DNA of 14,555 nt, from contig CAJVPJ010000921.1 of the NCBI GenBank assembly GCA_910592205.1, forward strand, positions 1 to 14,555, in the 5' to 3' direction. Both the position numbers and the translations under genes were made by a program. Of this stretch, positions 1 to 12,126 are shown one piece after another. A model generated the notes under the pieces. It saw nothing but the letters and a program-made list of their open reading frames with translations, made no database searches and was not told the origin of the DNA. Source of the DNA: Paraglomus occultum (Eukaryota; Glomeromycota; Glomeromycetes; Paraglomerales; Paraglomeraceae). How positions within the stretch are numbered: the stretch's first letter is position 1; the number at the start of each line of letters is the position of its first letter.

Positions 1-590
1 ATGGGAATTGGAAATAATCGTGTCACGGATGCGTAGATGATTATTAGCCACACAAGCCTCAATGTATTATTGGGTTAAAGAGATCCTGCTAGCTGACTAG
101 CGCAGATAAACATGACAAATTGCAATTAATATTAACACGAACAGGCAAAGTTCGAAACACGTTAATACACACACGAAAAGTCTCATGTGATAGAATCTCA
201 AGTTCATAACGAGGTATGCACAGACTAACTATCGTCAAAACGACCAGTCTCTGATTTCTAGGTGGATGCCAAGCGACGTTTTCAACGCCAGTTATGATAT
301 AGTTAAAGGCTAAACACATATTATGTTTATTCAAAGGGAAATCAGATAACAAATTATGCGAAGAGATCAAACGCTAGCACAATATTTCAGTTGGTATCAT
401 TTACAAAAGAGAAAGTTTCACTTCGGATGGAAATAATATAATATCAACGGAATATGCGTAGATGAAATAGAAACGAGTTTCGCAAGCTTTATAAGTATTA
501 ATTAATAACAACGTCGATTGAAATTATACGTTCCTAACATTTTGATTGAACATACAGTATTCACATTCCGCAGATAATAAGCAACTTTAG
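1..590. other. Gene-free left edge, nothing supported
   Basis: This AT-rich stretch shows no open frame that starts with ATG and looks coding, and no tRNA A/B-box pair. A small inverted repeat, GCTAG-CTGA-CTAGC, lies at 88-101. The leftward open frame at 89-370 begins with a non-ATG codon and has no family resemblance. The region probably includes the distal promoter of the RING gene that starts at 798. Confidence 0.5.
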
Positions 591-598
591 TATAAATA
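591..598 (+). promoter_or_regulatory. TATA box of the RING-finger gene
   Basis: TATAAATA lies about 200 nt upstream of the first ATG (798). I see no other ATG between the two, which supports both this promoter element and the chosen start codon. Confidence 0.5.
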
Positions 599-797
599 GG
601 GAATTAGGTATCGGTACAGTTGCGCTTCCCCAGTTAATTGACTTCAGCTTATAGAAAAACTGGGGCCAGATAAATTTGTGGCGCTCAGCAGTTTTGACCC
701 TGAGATCTTTCTGTGGCGTAACGTTCACTGTCTGGTTTTGTTGCAGCACCCCCGAATAATACATCATAAATTTCATCTCGAAGTATCTGCCAACACT

Positions 798-2188
798 ATG
801 GCAAGTTGTACAATATGTTATTTGCATCTAAATGAAAGTGAATCTGGGACTCACACAGGGAAATATAAATCATCCGTTGTTGCTACTCCTTGTATGTTAT
901 ATTAGATTGCAAATAATTGTTTGAACGATTGATGGATTATTATAGGGTTGGGGGTACTGTAGATGATTCAATCGCATTTTATCGCCACGAATACTCATAC
1001 TCATACTATCTAAATTAACAAGGCGGTCATGTTTTTCACACATCCTGCATTCACCAATGGTTGAATATAAAGCCAGAGTGTCCTCTATGCGGAACAAAAA
1101 CGACGGGGAAGAGCTTGTTGTCTTTGTATCATGATTGGGATGAACATGACAGGAAAGAGGGCAGATACGATGAAAAGATGAAGGTTTGTTGACATACACA
1201 CGATATGAAGCTAACGGCAAAGAATGCTTTACATTAGTTATGTGGACAATTGGACAATTGATATTTGTCATATTATATATGTTATTCGGTATTGACGATA
1301 TTTGTATAACTTACTCATAATTACTCACGTTCATATAGTTGCATTGTTATCGTAATTAATCCATCAACGTACTGTTTCAAACTAGGAACAAATCTCATCC
1401 CTCGCACATTCACTTCTCATAAAGACCCAAGAGACAAAAATTCTTGATGAAATCATAACTATTCTCAAATTCCAAATATCTCAATACAAGGCAGCTCTAC
1501 CATCAAAAACGAAACTTGATGAGTATACGCAGGAAATCAAAGCTGATATGATTGCATTAAAACAAGAGTATGATGGACGAGCAGTGGAGTTAAGCAATAA
1601 GTGTGAGGAGTTAAAATCAGAGAAACGAAGTCTAAAAGGAAAAGAAAACGATGTGGATGTGGAAAAAAACAGTACGACAAAGCTGGCACATGACATTACT
1701 GACAGCGACGAAGAAATGTACAGATGTGATATGTCTACCAATAATGATAGAGACACAGTTGGAAAAAAATCAAAGATCACACAAGAAAGATAGACTTTGA
1801 AAAGTTAGACGTCAAACTCACTGCAACGAGACGTAAAACAGAAGACGCAAAAGATGAACAACAAGTTCGCGAAACTAGAGATCAAGTGGTGGATTTAAGA
1901 AATTCGGCGAATACGCTAGGTACAAGACATAATAAGAATCATTATAGTAGTAAGGTCAATAGAAATGTAAATGGAGATAATGATGACGTAGGCAATGATA
2001 TAGAAAATACTAGAGATAACACTAGATACAATATTGGGAATAATAGTAGAACGTCTAATAGAGCTAGTAGAGAATCTGGTAATGATTACCAAGGTGGAAG
2101 GGGTTTCTATAGAAGAGGCCGCGGACAACGAGGTAGACATGACAATCCAAATGGTACAGGCGGAAATTATGGCCTACGGTTTGGTTAA
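798..2188 (+). CDS. RING-H2 finger, coiled-coil protein with RG-rich tail; frame break in last exon (probable E3 ubiquitin ligase)
   Basis: Exons are 798-891, 1023-1183 and 1386 onward, with introns GTATGT..AAG and GTTTGT..TAG. Splicing rebuilds a RING-H2 finger: C4-X2-C7, C32-G-H34, H37, C40, C51-X2-C54, with Cys32 split by intron 1. This fold binds E2 enzymes, so ubiquitin ligation is the expected role. A Lys/Glu-rich probable coiled coil follows (about residues 86-190). The RING plus coiled-coil order recalls TRAIP-type ligases, but I cannot assign orthology. In the exon 3 frame a TAG at 1791-1793 ends the protein at 220 aa. The -1 frame stays open from 1751 to TAA at 2186-2188 and encodes charged, then Asn-rich, then RG-rich sequence (GGRGFYRRGRGQRGR). 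The two frames join at seven A (1763-1769), giving 352 aa. The cause may be a one-base sequence error, programmed -1 frameshifting, a true mutation or an alternative intron such as 1568-1758. Confidence 0.72.
1763..1769 (+). other. A_AAA_AAA heptamer at the frame break
   Basis: Seven A residues in the register GG[A AAA AAA]TC relative to the upstream reading frame fit the X_XXY_YYZ rule for -1 ribosomal slippage exactly. The zero frame stops 22 nt downstream (TAG 1791-1793), and the -1 frame continues to 2188. The same position is also a typical homopolymer-length sequencing error. Confidence 0.55.
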
Positions 2189-2288
2189 ACAGTCTATACA
2201 AATTTGTTATTGGCATCAATCTTACAACAATTACGTATGTATCTAACGCGTTACTTTATTAACCTGATACATTGTGTGCAAAAATATC

Positions 2289-2294
2289 AATAAA
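2289..2294 (+). terminator. Poly(A) signal, RING gene
   Basis: AATAAA lies about 100 nt after the distal stop codon at 2186-2188. This suits a transcript that extends through the -1 frame region. Confidence 0.4.
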
Positions 2295-2315
2295 TGTGTC
2301 ATGAGGCAAAATTTT

Positions 2316-2371
2316 CCATTTTTCTTTTTCTTTTTCTCTTTTTTTTTTTTTTTGACTAGGGTTAGGGTTAG
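2316..2371. repeat. Poly-pyrimidine tract followed by interstitial telomere-like motif
   Basis: A T/C-only tract (about 2316-2353) is followed at 2357-2371 by TAGGGTTAGGGTTAG, that is, two and a half units of the TTAGGG telomere repeat used by many fungi. The array is far too short to be a chromosome end here, and genes lie on both sides. Confidence 0.6.
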
Positions 2372-3075
2372 AGCAACTTTGTACGCCGTTCAAAGTCTGG
2401 CGGTAATTATCAATCGTGGTTTAATTGAAGATTATAGTTTCTGCAATAGCATATCCTTTACTATTTAACGTGCTTTAAATTCTAACATTACACGTACAAT
2501 TCAATTAATGATACCAAGAACAACAGTTAAATCAGAACTACAGAGGTGCAATTGACAAAAACGCCGATATTAGCGTTGATTGTCTTCATTACGTCGGTAA
2601 GCATTATATACTCTGGTTCAAGTTTCAGTTCCGGCATAAATAAAAGAGATGATATTCTTTGTTGGTGAACTAGAAACGCGACCAGGAATGCAAGGGAATC
2701 TTTCAAAAGGCCATCTGTATGATAAATTTTGTAGCCCGAATTCAACATTCAAACGTGATATTCTTGGCACGCCCAAGTTTAATTAATAATCAAATAAATG
2801 ATAATGACGCATCAACTTTTTAAATGTATGAATGCCATAAACGAAGACTGAGACATTTCAAATGGTAACAGGATGACATGAATGGTTTGTTATACACTTC
2901 ACACATTTATTAGCATAGTTACAACGCTCATTATTGAATCGTTATCTACGGTTGTAAAAATTGGTAGAGTCGTTAGGCAAAAGCCGGTTAAAGCGAGACC
3001 GTTTTATCCAGCGCGAATTTCATATTAATATTAACATGTACAGATAAATTATTCACGTAACTTAAGCCACAGTTG

Positions 3076-3077
<2 letters not shown>
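2372..3077. other. Intergenic stretch between RING and RNA-binding genes
   Basis: No gene is supported. A leftward 73-codon ATG frame (2748-2527) exists, but it has no recognisable motif and no promoter or exon context, and its length is expected by chance in AT-rich DNA. Confidence 0.45.

Positions 3078-3148
<71 letters not shown>
3078..3148. repeat. (AAT)n microsatellite
   Basis: This is an uninterrupted AAT trinucleotide array of about 23-24 units. A complementary TTATTATTATTAT lies just downstream at 3162-3174, so the single strand could fold into a hairpin. It lies about 55-80 nt upstream of the promoter elements of the RNA-binding protein gene. Confidence 0.95.
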
Positions 3149-3203
3149 GTATTAGTTAATCTTATTATTATTATGTCACATGAATGACAAATCCAACATA
3201 AGT

Positions 3204-3233
3204 CACGTGATATGCGCCAGTCCCCCTTTATAA
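3204..3233 (+). promoter_or_regulatory. E-box and TATA box of RNA-binding protein gene
   Basis: CACGTG at 3204-3209 is the core site of basic helix-loop-helix factors. TATAA at 3229-3233, within CTTTATAAG, lies about 115 nt before the ATG at 3347, with no ATG in between. Confidence 0.5.
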
Positions 3234-3346
3234 GGGTTTACAACGTCTGTGTTTGTTGGACCAGCTGAAAACTTAAATAGCCTTGCCTGATCATCGTTAG
3301 GAAACGTTGACTCCTTAAACTTAAGCAACACAGTAAGAAGAAAACG

Positions 3347-5479
3347 ATGCCGATCTCAGGTGTAAAAATATACGTTGGTAATTTACCAGAACGAGCAAGA
3401 CCGGAGGATATAAGGGAGTGCTTTACAAAGTATGGCAATGTGGTTAACATGGAACTCAAGGGCAACTATGGATTCATTGTAAGTTTCTTTCACTCCTGAC
3501 ACGATGGATGGATGTATAGTAATTTGGATTAGCTCAATGGACAAAGGGTTGCAGCTCTTAAATTCAGGTGTTGCTCTATGTGCGTCCAAAGGGTCTCGCT
3601 TGCGCAAACAGAGTAGATTTTAGTTATTGTACTCTCCGAGTATCGAATGTCTTCAATCATTAGGATATACTATGAACATCTGTCTCGTAGCATCATCAAT
3701 CTCCTTTAGCAGCTGTCTCTCACTATCTCCGTCCATCTCTCGCGGATATTACTGCTGTCTTTTTATATTCTTGAATGAGGCAAATTAAGATAATTCAAAA
3801 AGGAAATCCTTTGGGCGCATTTTAAATAGTATGGCAGAGTGTAAATAGCTCACACAGTCACCCATAACATGTACAACGGCAAGCTCTAACGACCACAAAA
3901 TAAGCATCGCTGCTTCACATGCTATACGTAAAGTGACTGTGAACTTTTCTACATGCTCAAAAGCCATCTCGTTATCTGATCCTAACTCAACACATTTCTA
4001 CTTGACACTGCTATCAACTGTGTGTGCAAACAAACTCACAAATAACAAATAATACAAAAGGAATACGAAGAACGTCGAAGTTGCGATGACGCTATAAGTC
4101 AATTACATGGAAGTGATTTCCAAGGTCAACAGCTGCGTGTGGAGTATGCTCATGCCGAAAGAAATGATGAATATAAAAGTAGGGGGGATACAAAGTCAAA
4201 TGATACATGTTTTAAATGTGGTCAAGCCGGACATTGGGCTAGAGATTGTACTAGGTAAGTAATAAGGGGCGCGTGTATTGAAGACAACCTAGTGATGCTG
4301 TAGAAATGTACGAATTCCAGATGGGTAAAAAAGTTATTGAAAAAATTGGAAAGATTAAATTCTGTTTAATATCGTCGAGAAGTATTCCCTATTTATGCAT
4401 TGGCTTAGTTAAACATACATTCATTTTACCTCTCTTCATATAATCGCACGATTTGCTTGGTGCATTTTCAAAAATGTACGGCACGTTCTCAACGAGTTTT
4501 TTTTCTTATATAGTTCTCGAGAACCCAATCCACGAAAACCCCATCCTCGTCACGATGATCGTCGCCCCGTCGACAGTTATCCACCCCGTGATTCGTACCC
4601 AGCTCGTGACACTTACCCGCCACGGGATGATAGATATGCTCCTCCTCCATTAGACAGGCCATACGAGCGCTCTGCGTACGATCGCTATCCTCGCGAACCG
4701 CGCGAACCGCGCGAAACACGGGATGCGAGAGATCAAAGAGACTCTAGAGATCAAAGAGATGATGGTTCAGATTACAGGAGAGATTATAGAACACCGTATG
4801 ACCGAGGATACGATAGAGAGAGAGGATACGAGAGAGGCTATCCAGATAGAGAGTATGATCGATATGCAAGAGAAGGATATGACAGAGGATATTATCCCGT
4901 TAGAGATACATATGATAGAGATGGTTATGATAGAAGGCCTTTACCGCCACCTGACGCACCACCTTACTCGCGCAGGAATCCATCGCCTGGACCCAGGAGA
5001 GGTAGTTATGAACGTGGGCCGAGGTAGGTAAACAAGGTTAATTGTGCAGAAAGTTATCTGGAGTGAGATGAACGAACTATTGTTGCATAACAGGCCATCT
5101 AGAAGAGAAAATCGTTTTGCGAGGGAACCACCTGTCCCTCCAACATATCGGAGTAATCGATCTTCGCCTCCTTCTCGATATCCTGAACCCCCGATGGGTC
5201 CTCCTCCGCCTAGACCACCATCTCCAAGAGGCGGCATGTACGGGAGGTGAGAATTTGTCACTCAATTGTGGATATTCCGCAGGTTGAGAATCATATAGTC
5301 GAGCCATAATTTATCTAAACATCTTGCCATCTGTTTTTTGCCAAAGACGAAGATCATTAAGTCCGATAAGAAGCAACAGAGTTAACATGGGATATACAGG
5401 ACGTCCTCCAAGGTCACCTAGTCCAATGAGAATGCCGCCTAGACGAGGTCCACGTACGCCAACTCCAACTAGACGTTGA
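3347..5479 (+). CDS. SR-like RNA-binding protein: RRM, CCHC zinc knuckle, Arg/Asp/Tyr/Pro-rich tail
   Basis: Five exons (3347-3478, 4061-4254, 4514-5023, 5094-5246, 5347-5479) join in phase to 373 aa. The protein starts at the first ATG after the TATA box. Residues 7-76 form an RRM: RNP2 is IYVGNL (8-13), and RNP1 is KGNYGFIEY (38-46), which spans intron 1. A zinc knuckle C94-X2-C97-X4-H102-X4-C107 (CFKCGQAGHWARDC) follows. The rest is low complexity: Pro/Arg/Asp, then RDQRD and GYDR-type repeats, then Arg/Pro/Ser with a few RS and SP pairs at the C-terminus. The order RRM, zinc knuckle, Arg-rich tail is that of 9G8/SRSF7 and plant RSZ splicing factors. A nuclear role in splicing or mRNA export is therefore likely, though the tail is RD/RE/RY rather than RS. 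Intron 1 (582 nt) is much longer than the other three (259, 70 and 100 nt). Confidence 0.9.
3479..4060 (+). other. Long intron 1 of the RNA-binding protein gene
   Basis: The intron is GTAAGT..AAAAG and 582 nt long, inside the RNP1 motif. I found no convincing cassette exon or snoRNA boxes. A leftward open frame at 3967-3785 inside it looks random. Confidence 0.8.
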
Positions 5480-5590
5480 TTATATTTAGTCTTAGTTTAC
5501 TGAGAGCGGTGGGTGAAAAAAGAAGAGATTCTACACTTGTTGCTAGCTATATTTGGATCACTTATCGTCGGACATCAAATATTTGGTACT

Positions 5591-5602
5591 GTCTCAAAAG
5601 TC
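5591..5602. repeat. Short match to the right-edge transposon end
   Basis: GTCTCAAAAGTC here is identical to 14440-14451 within the putative mariner-type terminal repeat. It lies in the probable 3' UTR of the RNA-binding protein gene. A 12-base match alone could be chance. Confidence 0.3.
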
Positions 5603-5672
5603 CAGCTTATTCACCACAGTTATACAAAAACACTTTGGCAAATGATACGTGAGAGTTTAGTTTTATGAAAGA

Positions 5673-5678
5673 AATAAA
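5673..5678 (+). terminator. Poly(A) signal, RNA-binding protein gene
   Basis: AATAAA lies about 195 nt after the TGA at 5477-5479. This would place the 3' end near 5690-5710. Confidence 0.45.
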
Positions 5679-5699
5679 CGCTTGGAATATCATCAGGAT

Positions 5700-7290
5700 A
5701 AATGCCGATAGAACAAATCAACAGCGAAAGAGAGCAATATCCAGGGGCACTCATAAAGAGGCAATGATAAGAGGAACTATGGTTTGCAGAATGATATTGA
5801 GCAATCTTACTAGTCCGTTTTACAGGTCAAAGTTACCAGATTTGAGAGTATGGAGCAGGGGAAAGCAAAGAGAATAAGAATTGAGCACATATGATTAATT
5901 ATTGAGAGAGTACTTACTCTGGAATATACAAGGAGAATATCAAGGTTTCGTTCTATCGTGATTATGCGCTGACAGAGATTCATGAGAGAAGGAACCGTTC
6001 ACACCTTGTGAAACTGAGAGTGTGCATCTGTAACGCTCCATATCATCAATATGTAATTTTATATCCGAGCCATAATCTCTGGCTGTCTGAAAAACTCAGT
6101 CTTGCAGTGCTCAGTATGTACTATCGCCTGTCTTTCCGTCTTTGTGTATTCTAGCCGATGTATATAGTCTTGTACTGAGATAAATCTGAGATCAGAGAAC
6201 ATATTGATAAGAGATCAAGAGCCTTCGGTCGGAAGATTAATAATATAAAAGATGCATGCATTTGAGTAATCGCCTTGGTAAATGAAGCAGCAATCTAAAT
6301 AATATACTCAGCGGATATATTGGTCAATATTGGCATTGCAATCCAAGACATCATTTTCTGCTCGTCTGTACTGTTTCTATGTCATGTTGGAAAATCAATT
6401 GTTGACATCATTTGTTCGCCCAATGAATATGGTGTCAACCAGGGATGATGCAATTGTGCTTATAGAGTTGGTCGGTGACAACCATAACAATTGAAGCGTC
6501 TGAACATTCAATGCTTGGTAAGTAGGTGTATGGGCGTATAATAGTAATCGGTTTCCATTTACCGGAAATATATGCAGCCAATCTCAAGAGAGCTTTATGT
6601 GATGTTTATTATTAACAATTTTGATAGCCTTAAATGAATAACTAACGGTGTAAGTTGCAGAGTCAATCCTACGTTGCCGTATTATTCTTGGTATGTTTCA
6701 AAATCAATGTTTTGTCGTCTAACCGTGTTAATAGCCGGACCGAGATTTTGTAATCAACGTCTTCTTATGAACCCCATTCTTCAGACAGAGATGGAAGTCT
6801 AATTGTTAAGTATTTGAGGAGGTACACTGGGAGACTTCCAATATCTTTGGTTTGGTGACATCCATAACGTATTTGTTGGGCTTTATTACGGAGACTTATG
6901 TACCAGTAGCAAGTATCGACTCGCACTACACCCGCTTTAAATACTAAGAAATCTTACATGTATTATTAGGTTCAGGGAATTTTGAAGATTTCATGCAGTT
7001 TTAACTCTACGAGATGTACACGTGCTAAACCTCTAAAACTGGTTTCCTAGTCAATCAATGCGCAAATTATCATTCCAATCGATCTCAGTTACATTGCGAT
7101 CTGAGCGTCGAAGGTGCCAGCATTTCCAAACAGATCCCTCGCTAAATAGTGGTGATATCGCTAGCCGAGCTTCACTCAAGTTAGTGTAGGATTAATTAAT
7201 TTAATTAGTAAACTTATTTTTTTTTCTACCGAATATAAATCGCAACTACTTCTAAAACTGGGAAGAAATTGAAAGGTTTCCTTTGTTTCA
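5700..7290. other. Intergenic region, no gene supported
   Basis: This AT-rich DNA lies between the convergent RNA-binding and MCM3 genes. I see no coding frame, tRNA or tandem repeat. The only notable item is TGGTCGGTGAC at 6469-6479, the reverse complement of part of the right-edge transposon end. Confidence 0.5.
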
Positions 7291-7297
7291 GCAATTA

Positions 7298-7468
7298 AGT
7301 CAGAATTTTGACAAATGGACTCACTAAAGGTTGCCCATCATACAGAGTTTTACCATCTTGCACATGCCTTGCGGCGGTGGCGTTGCTGTGTGGCGAGATA
7401 GCTTTTTCTAACAGCAGGGGACTTGTGATGAAACACGAGGCTATATCTGTTATAATAATGAGTTTATC
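7298..7468 (-). pseudogene. Unidentified open stretch, possible exon or gene remnant
   Basis: A 57-codon leftward frame without ATG runs from a TGA at 7471-7469 to TAA at 7297-7295. A plausible acceptor (ATAACAG) lies at its upstream end. The DNA is richer in GC than its surroundings, and the translation looks protein-like (for example VQDGKTLYDGQPLVSPFVK), but I do not recognise a family. The opposite strand is also open here (7308-7556, non-ATG start), so the coding strand is uncertain. It could be a lone exon, a decayed gene copy or chance. Confidence 0.2.
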
Positions 7469-7931
7469 TCACAAACTTTCTGTACTAGTAGTATGTTTAA
7501 ATGTACTTAAAAATGGCACATCCATCGATCGTCGATTCATAAGTTCGAAATTTTAGCTTTTCGCTATATATCCATTATTGATTTGACAAGTCCGTTATTG
7601 AGGTGATGTTACAAACATATAGGAAGCCTCATATGAAAATCCAACTTTCAATAGTAAAAACACGCTCATAAAGTCTGTACTAATCCACAAAAAGTAAAGG
7701 AATATTCTCAAAACACGTCTTGATATGCAAACCCATGATCTTGGAAAACAAAAGAGTGTCTATTTCTCATAGAGCAGCTTTTGTGGTATTTATCGATACA
7801 GACTCTGCGTAGCTGTTTCGTTCAAAGTGATCGAAGTTTGGACACATGAACAACAGAAAAAAAACTTATAAACTTTCAATGCTTGTCCCACATTATTATA
7901 ACCATACAATGCTCTTTTTAAAAATAATACT

Positions 7932-7937
7932 TTTATT
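7932..7937 (-). terminator. Poly(A) signal, MCM3
   Basis: AATAAA on the minus strand lies only 4 nt past the MCM3 stop codon (7944-7942). If used, the 3' UTR would be very short. Confidence 0.4.
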
Positions 7938-7941
7938 TGGA

Positions 7942-11373
<3,432 letters not shown>

Positions 11374-11414
11374 AATAAATGAAATAAAATTATTGTACAA
11401 ACTTGTCACTCCGA

Positions 11415-11441
11415 ACGCGACCACATATTTAGTGGACGCGT
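11415..11441. promoter_or_regulatory. MluI cell-cycle box (MCB) and half-match upstream of MCM3
   Basis: ACGCGT at 11436-11441 is a perfect MCB core, 63-68 nt upstream of the MCM3 ATG. ACGCGA lies at 11415-11420, and another ACGCGA at 11542-11547. In yeasts, MCB sites bound by MBF drive G1/S transcription of replication genes. The match is seen in sequence; the regulation is inferred. Confidence 0.55.
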
Positions 11442-11502
11442 TGTAACACTATTTTCAGTCACATGATAATGATGATTCGCGCATCCGCTCTGTAGTTGGA
11501 CG

Positions 11503-11509
11503 TATATAA
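11503..11509 (+). promoter_or_regulatory. TATA-like element upstream of small ORF
   Basis: TATATAA lies about 83-89 nt upstream of the ATG at 11592, on the side facing away from MCM3. Confidence 0.3.
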
Positions 11510-11591
11510 TTTAAGAGGCAGAATTATATATCTAAAAGAGAACGCGAGCGGACGTTTTTACGACAGTTCAGTAGTTATTTATGTTAACTGT

Positions 11592-11708
11592 ATGTTTATG
11601 AATAATTTCACGGCAAATTCAAAGACGCTCTTCCTCGCCATTCTCATGCTCACAATAGCACTGGATAATTACAATGTGGGCCAGAGAAGACATCTAAACT
11701 GTAATTAG
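11592..11708 (+). CDS. Candidate short secreted peptide (38 aa)
   Basis: ATG TTT ATG AAT AAT opens a 38-codon frame ending in TAG. The peptide has an N-terminal polar part with one Lys (NFTANSK), a hydrophobic core TLFLAILMLTIAL and a short polar tail (DNYNVGQRRHLNCN). This is the shape of a signal peptide or single membrane anchor. A TATATAA lies upstream. If GTAATT at 11701 is a donor and the pyrimidine-rich TTATTTAG ending at 11807 an acceptor, the protein would extend to about 68 aa with a second hydrophobic part. Nothing confirms that it is expressed. Such a short frame could occur by chance, and I recognise no family. Confidence 0.25.
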   Translation: MFMNNFTANSKTLFLAILMLTIALDNYNVGQRRHLNCN

Positions 11709-12073
11709 AAACGAACAGTTCTCCATTGGATGACCTTCCAAAAATAGGCTAAACCATTAAGAGACTCGCGGTGCTTCCAACAGTAAATTCTCTCTTAATT
11801 TATTTAGCCGAGAAACTATGTAAATTAATAATGGTAATCTTAAATATTTATCATAAATTGTGGTGGGCTATTTGTAAGTTAATGCTAAAAGATGTCGGTA
11901 TGTAAGCCACCTGACCGGCGTCATAATAATATACTGAATAATATGCTGAACATTATTTAACATTGCAATAGAATCTTACTTGTGTACCGCAGATTTGTGA
12001 ATTGGAGAGAATATTGCAAGTAATTGTAACGTTGTAGTAGTTTCTTTCATTTCCTTTAAAAGTAATTCAATAA
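11709..12073. other. Intergenic stretch, no gene supported
   Basis: This AT-rich sequence lies between the small ORF and the 3' end of the kinase-TPR gene. The only possible content is the second exon of the small ORF model described at 11592. Confidence 0.4.
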
Positions 12074-12079
12074 TTTATT
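12074..12079 (-). terminator. Poly(A) signal, kinase-TPR gene
   Basis: AATAAA on the minus strand lies about 48 nt after the TGA at 12129-12127. Confidence 0.45.
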
Positions 12080-12126
12080 GAGAAATTTTCATATTAGTAA
12101 TGTAGTAACATAAACCTCTCTTGCTT

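Noticed and set aside
144-160. tRNA B-box-like GTTCGAA
   Set aside because: There is no matching A box at the proper distance and no cloverleaf could be drawn on either strand.
89-370. Leftward 93-codon open frame
   Set aside because: It starts at a non-ATG codon, has no motif, splice or promoter context, and its length is expected by chance.
2527-2748. Leftward 73-codon frame with ATG
   Set aside because: It has no recognisable family, no nearby promoter element and no exon continuity. It may be real but is not supported.
4453-5307. Several open frames antisense to or out of frame with the RNA-binding gene
   Set aside because: They are shadows of the repetitive Arg/Asp/Pro-coding exons; the frame used has the RRM, the zinc knuckle and correct splice phases.
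5665-5877. Rightward 70-codon frame with ATG
   Set aside because: It overlaps the probable 3' UTR and the AATAAA at 5673 of the RNA-binding protein gene, and its composition looks random.
11374-11424. 17-residue N-terminal extension of MCM3 from an upstream in-frame ATG
   Set aside because: MCM3 proteins usually start with a short polar segment like MAFSIDERKKED. The extension overlaps the ACGCGA site and looks like 5' UTR.
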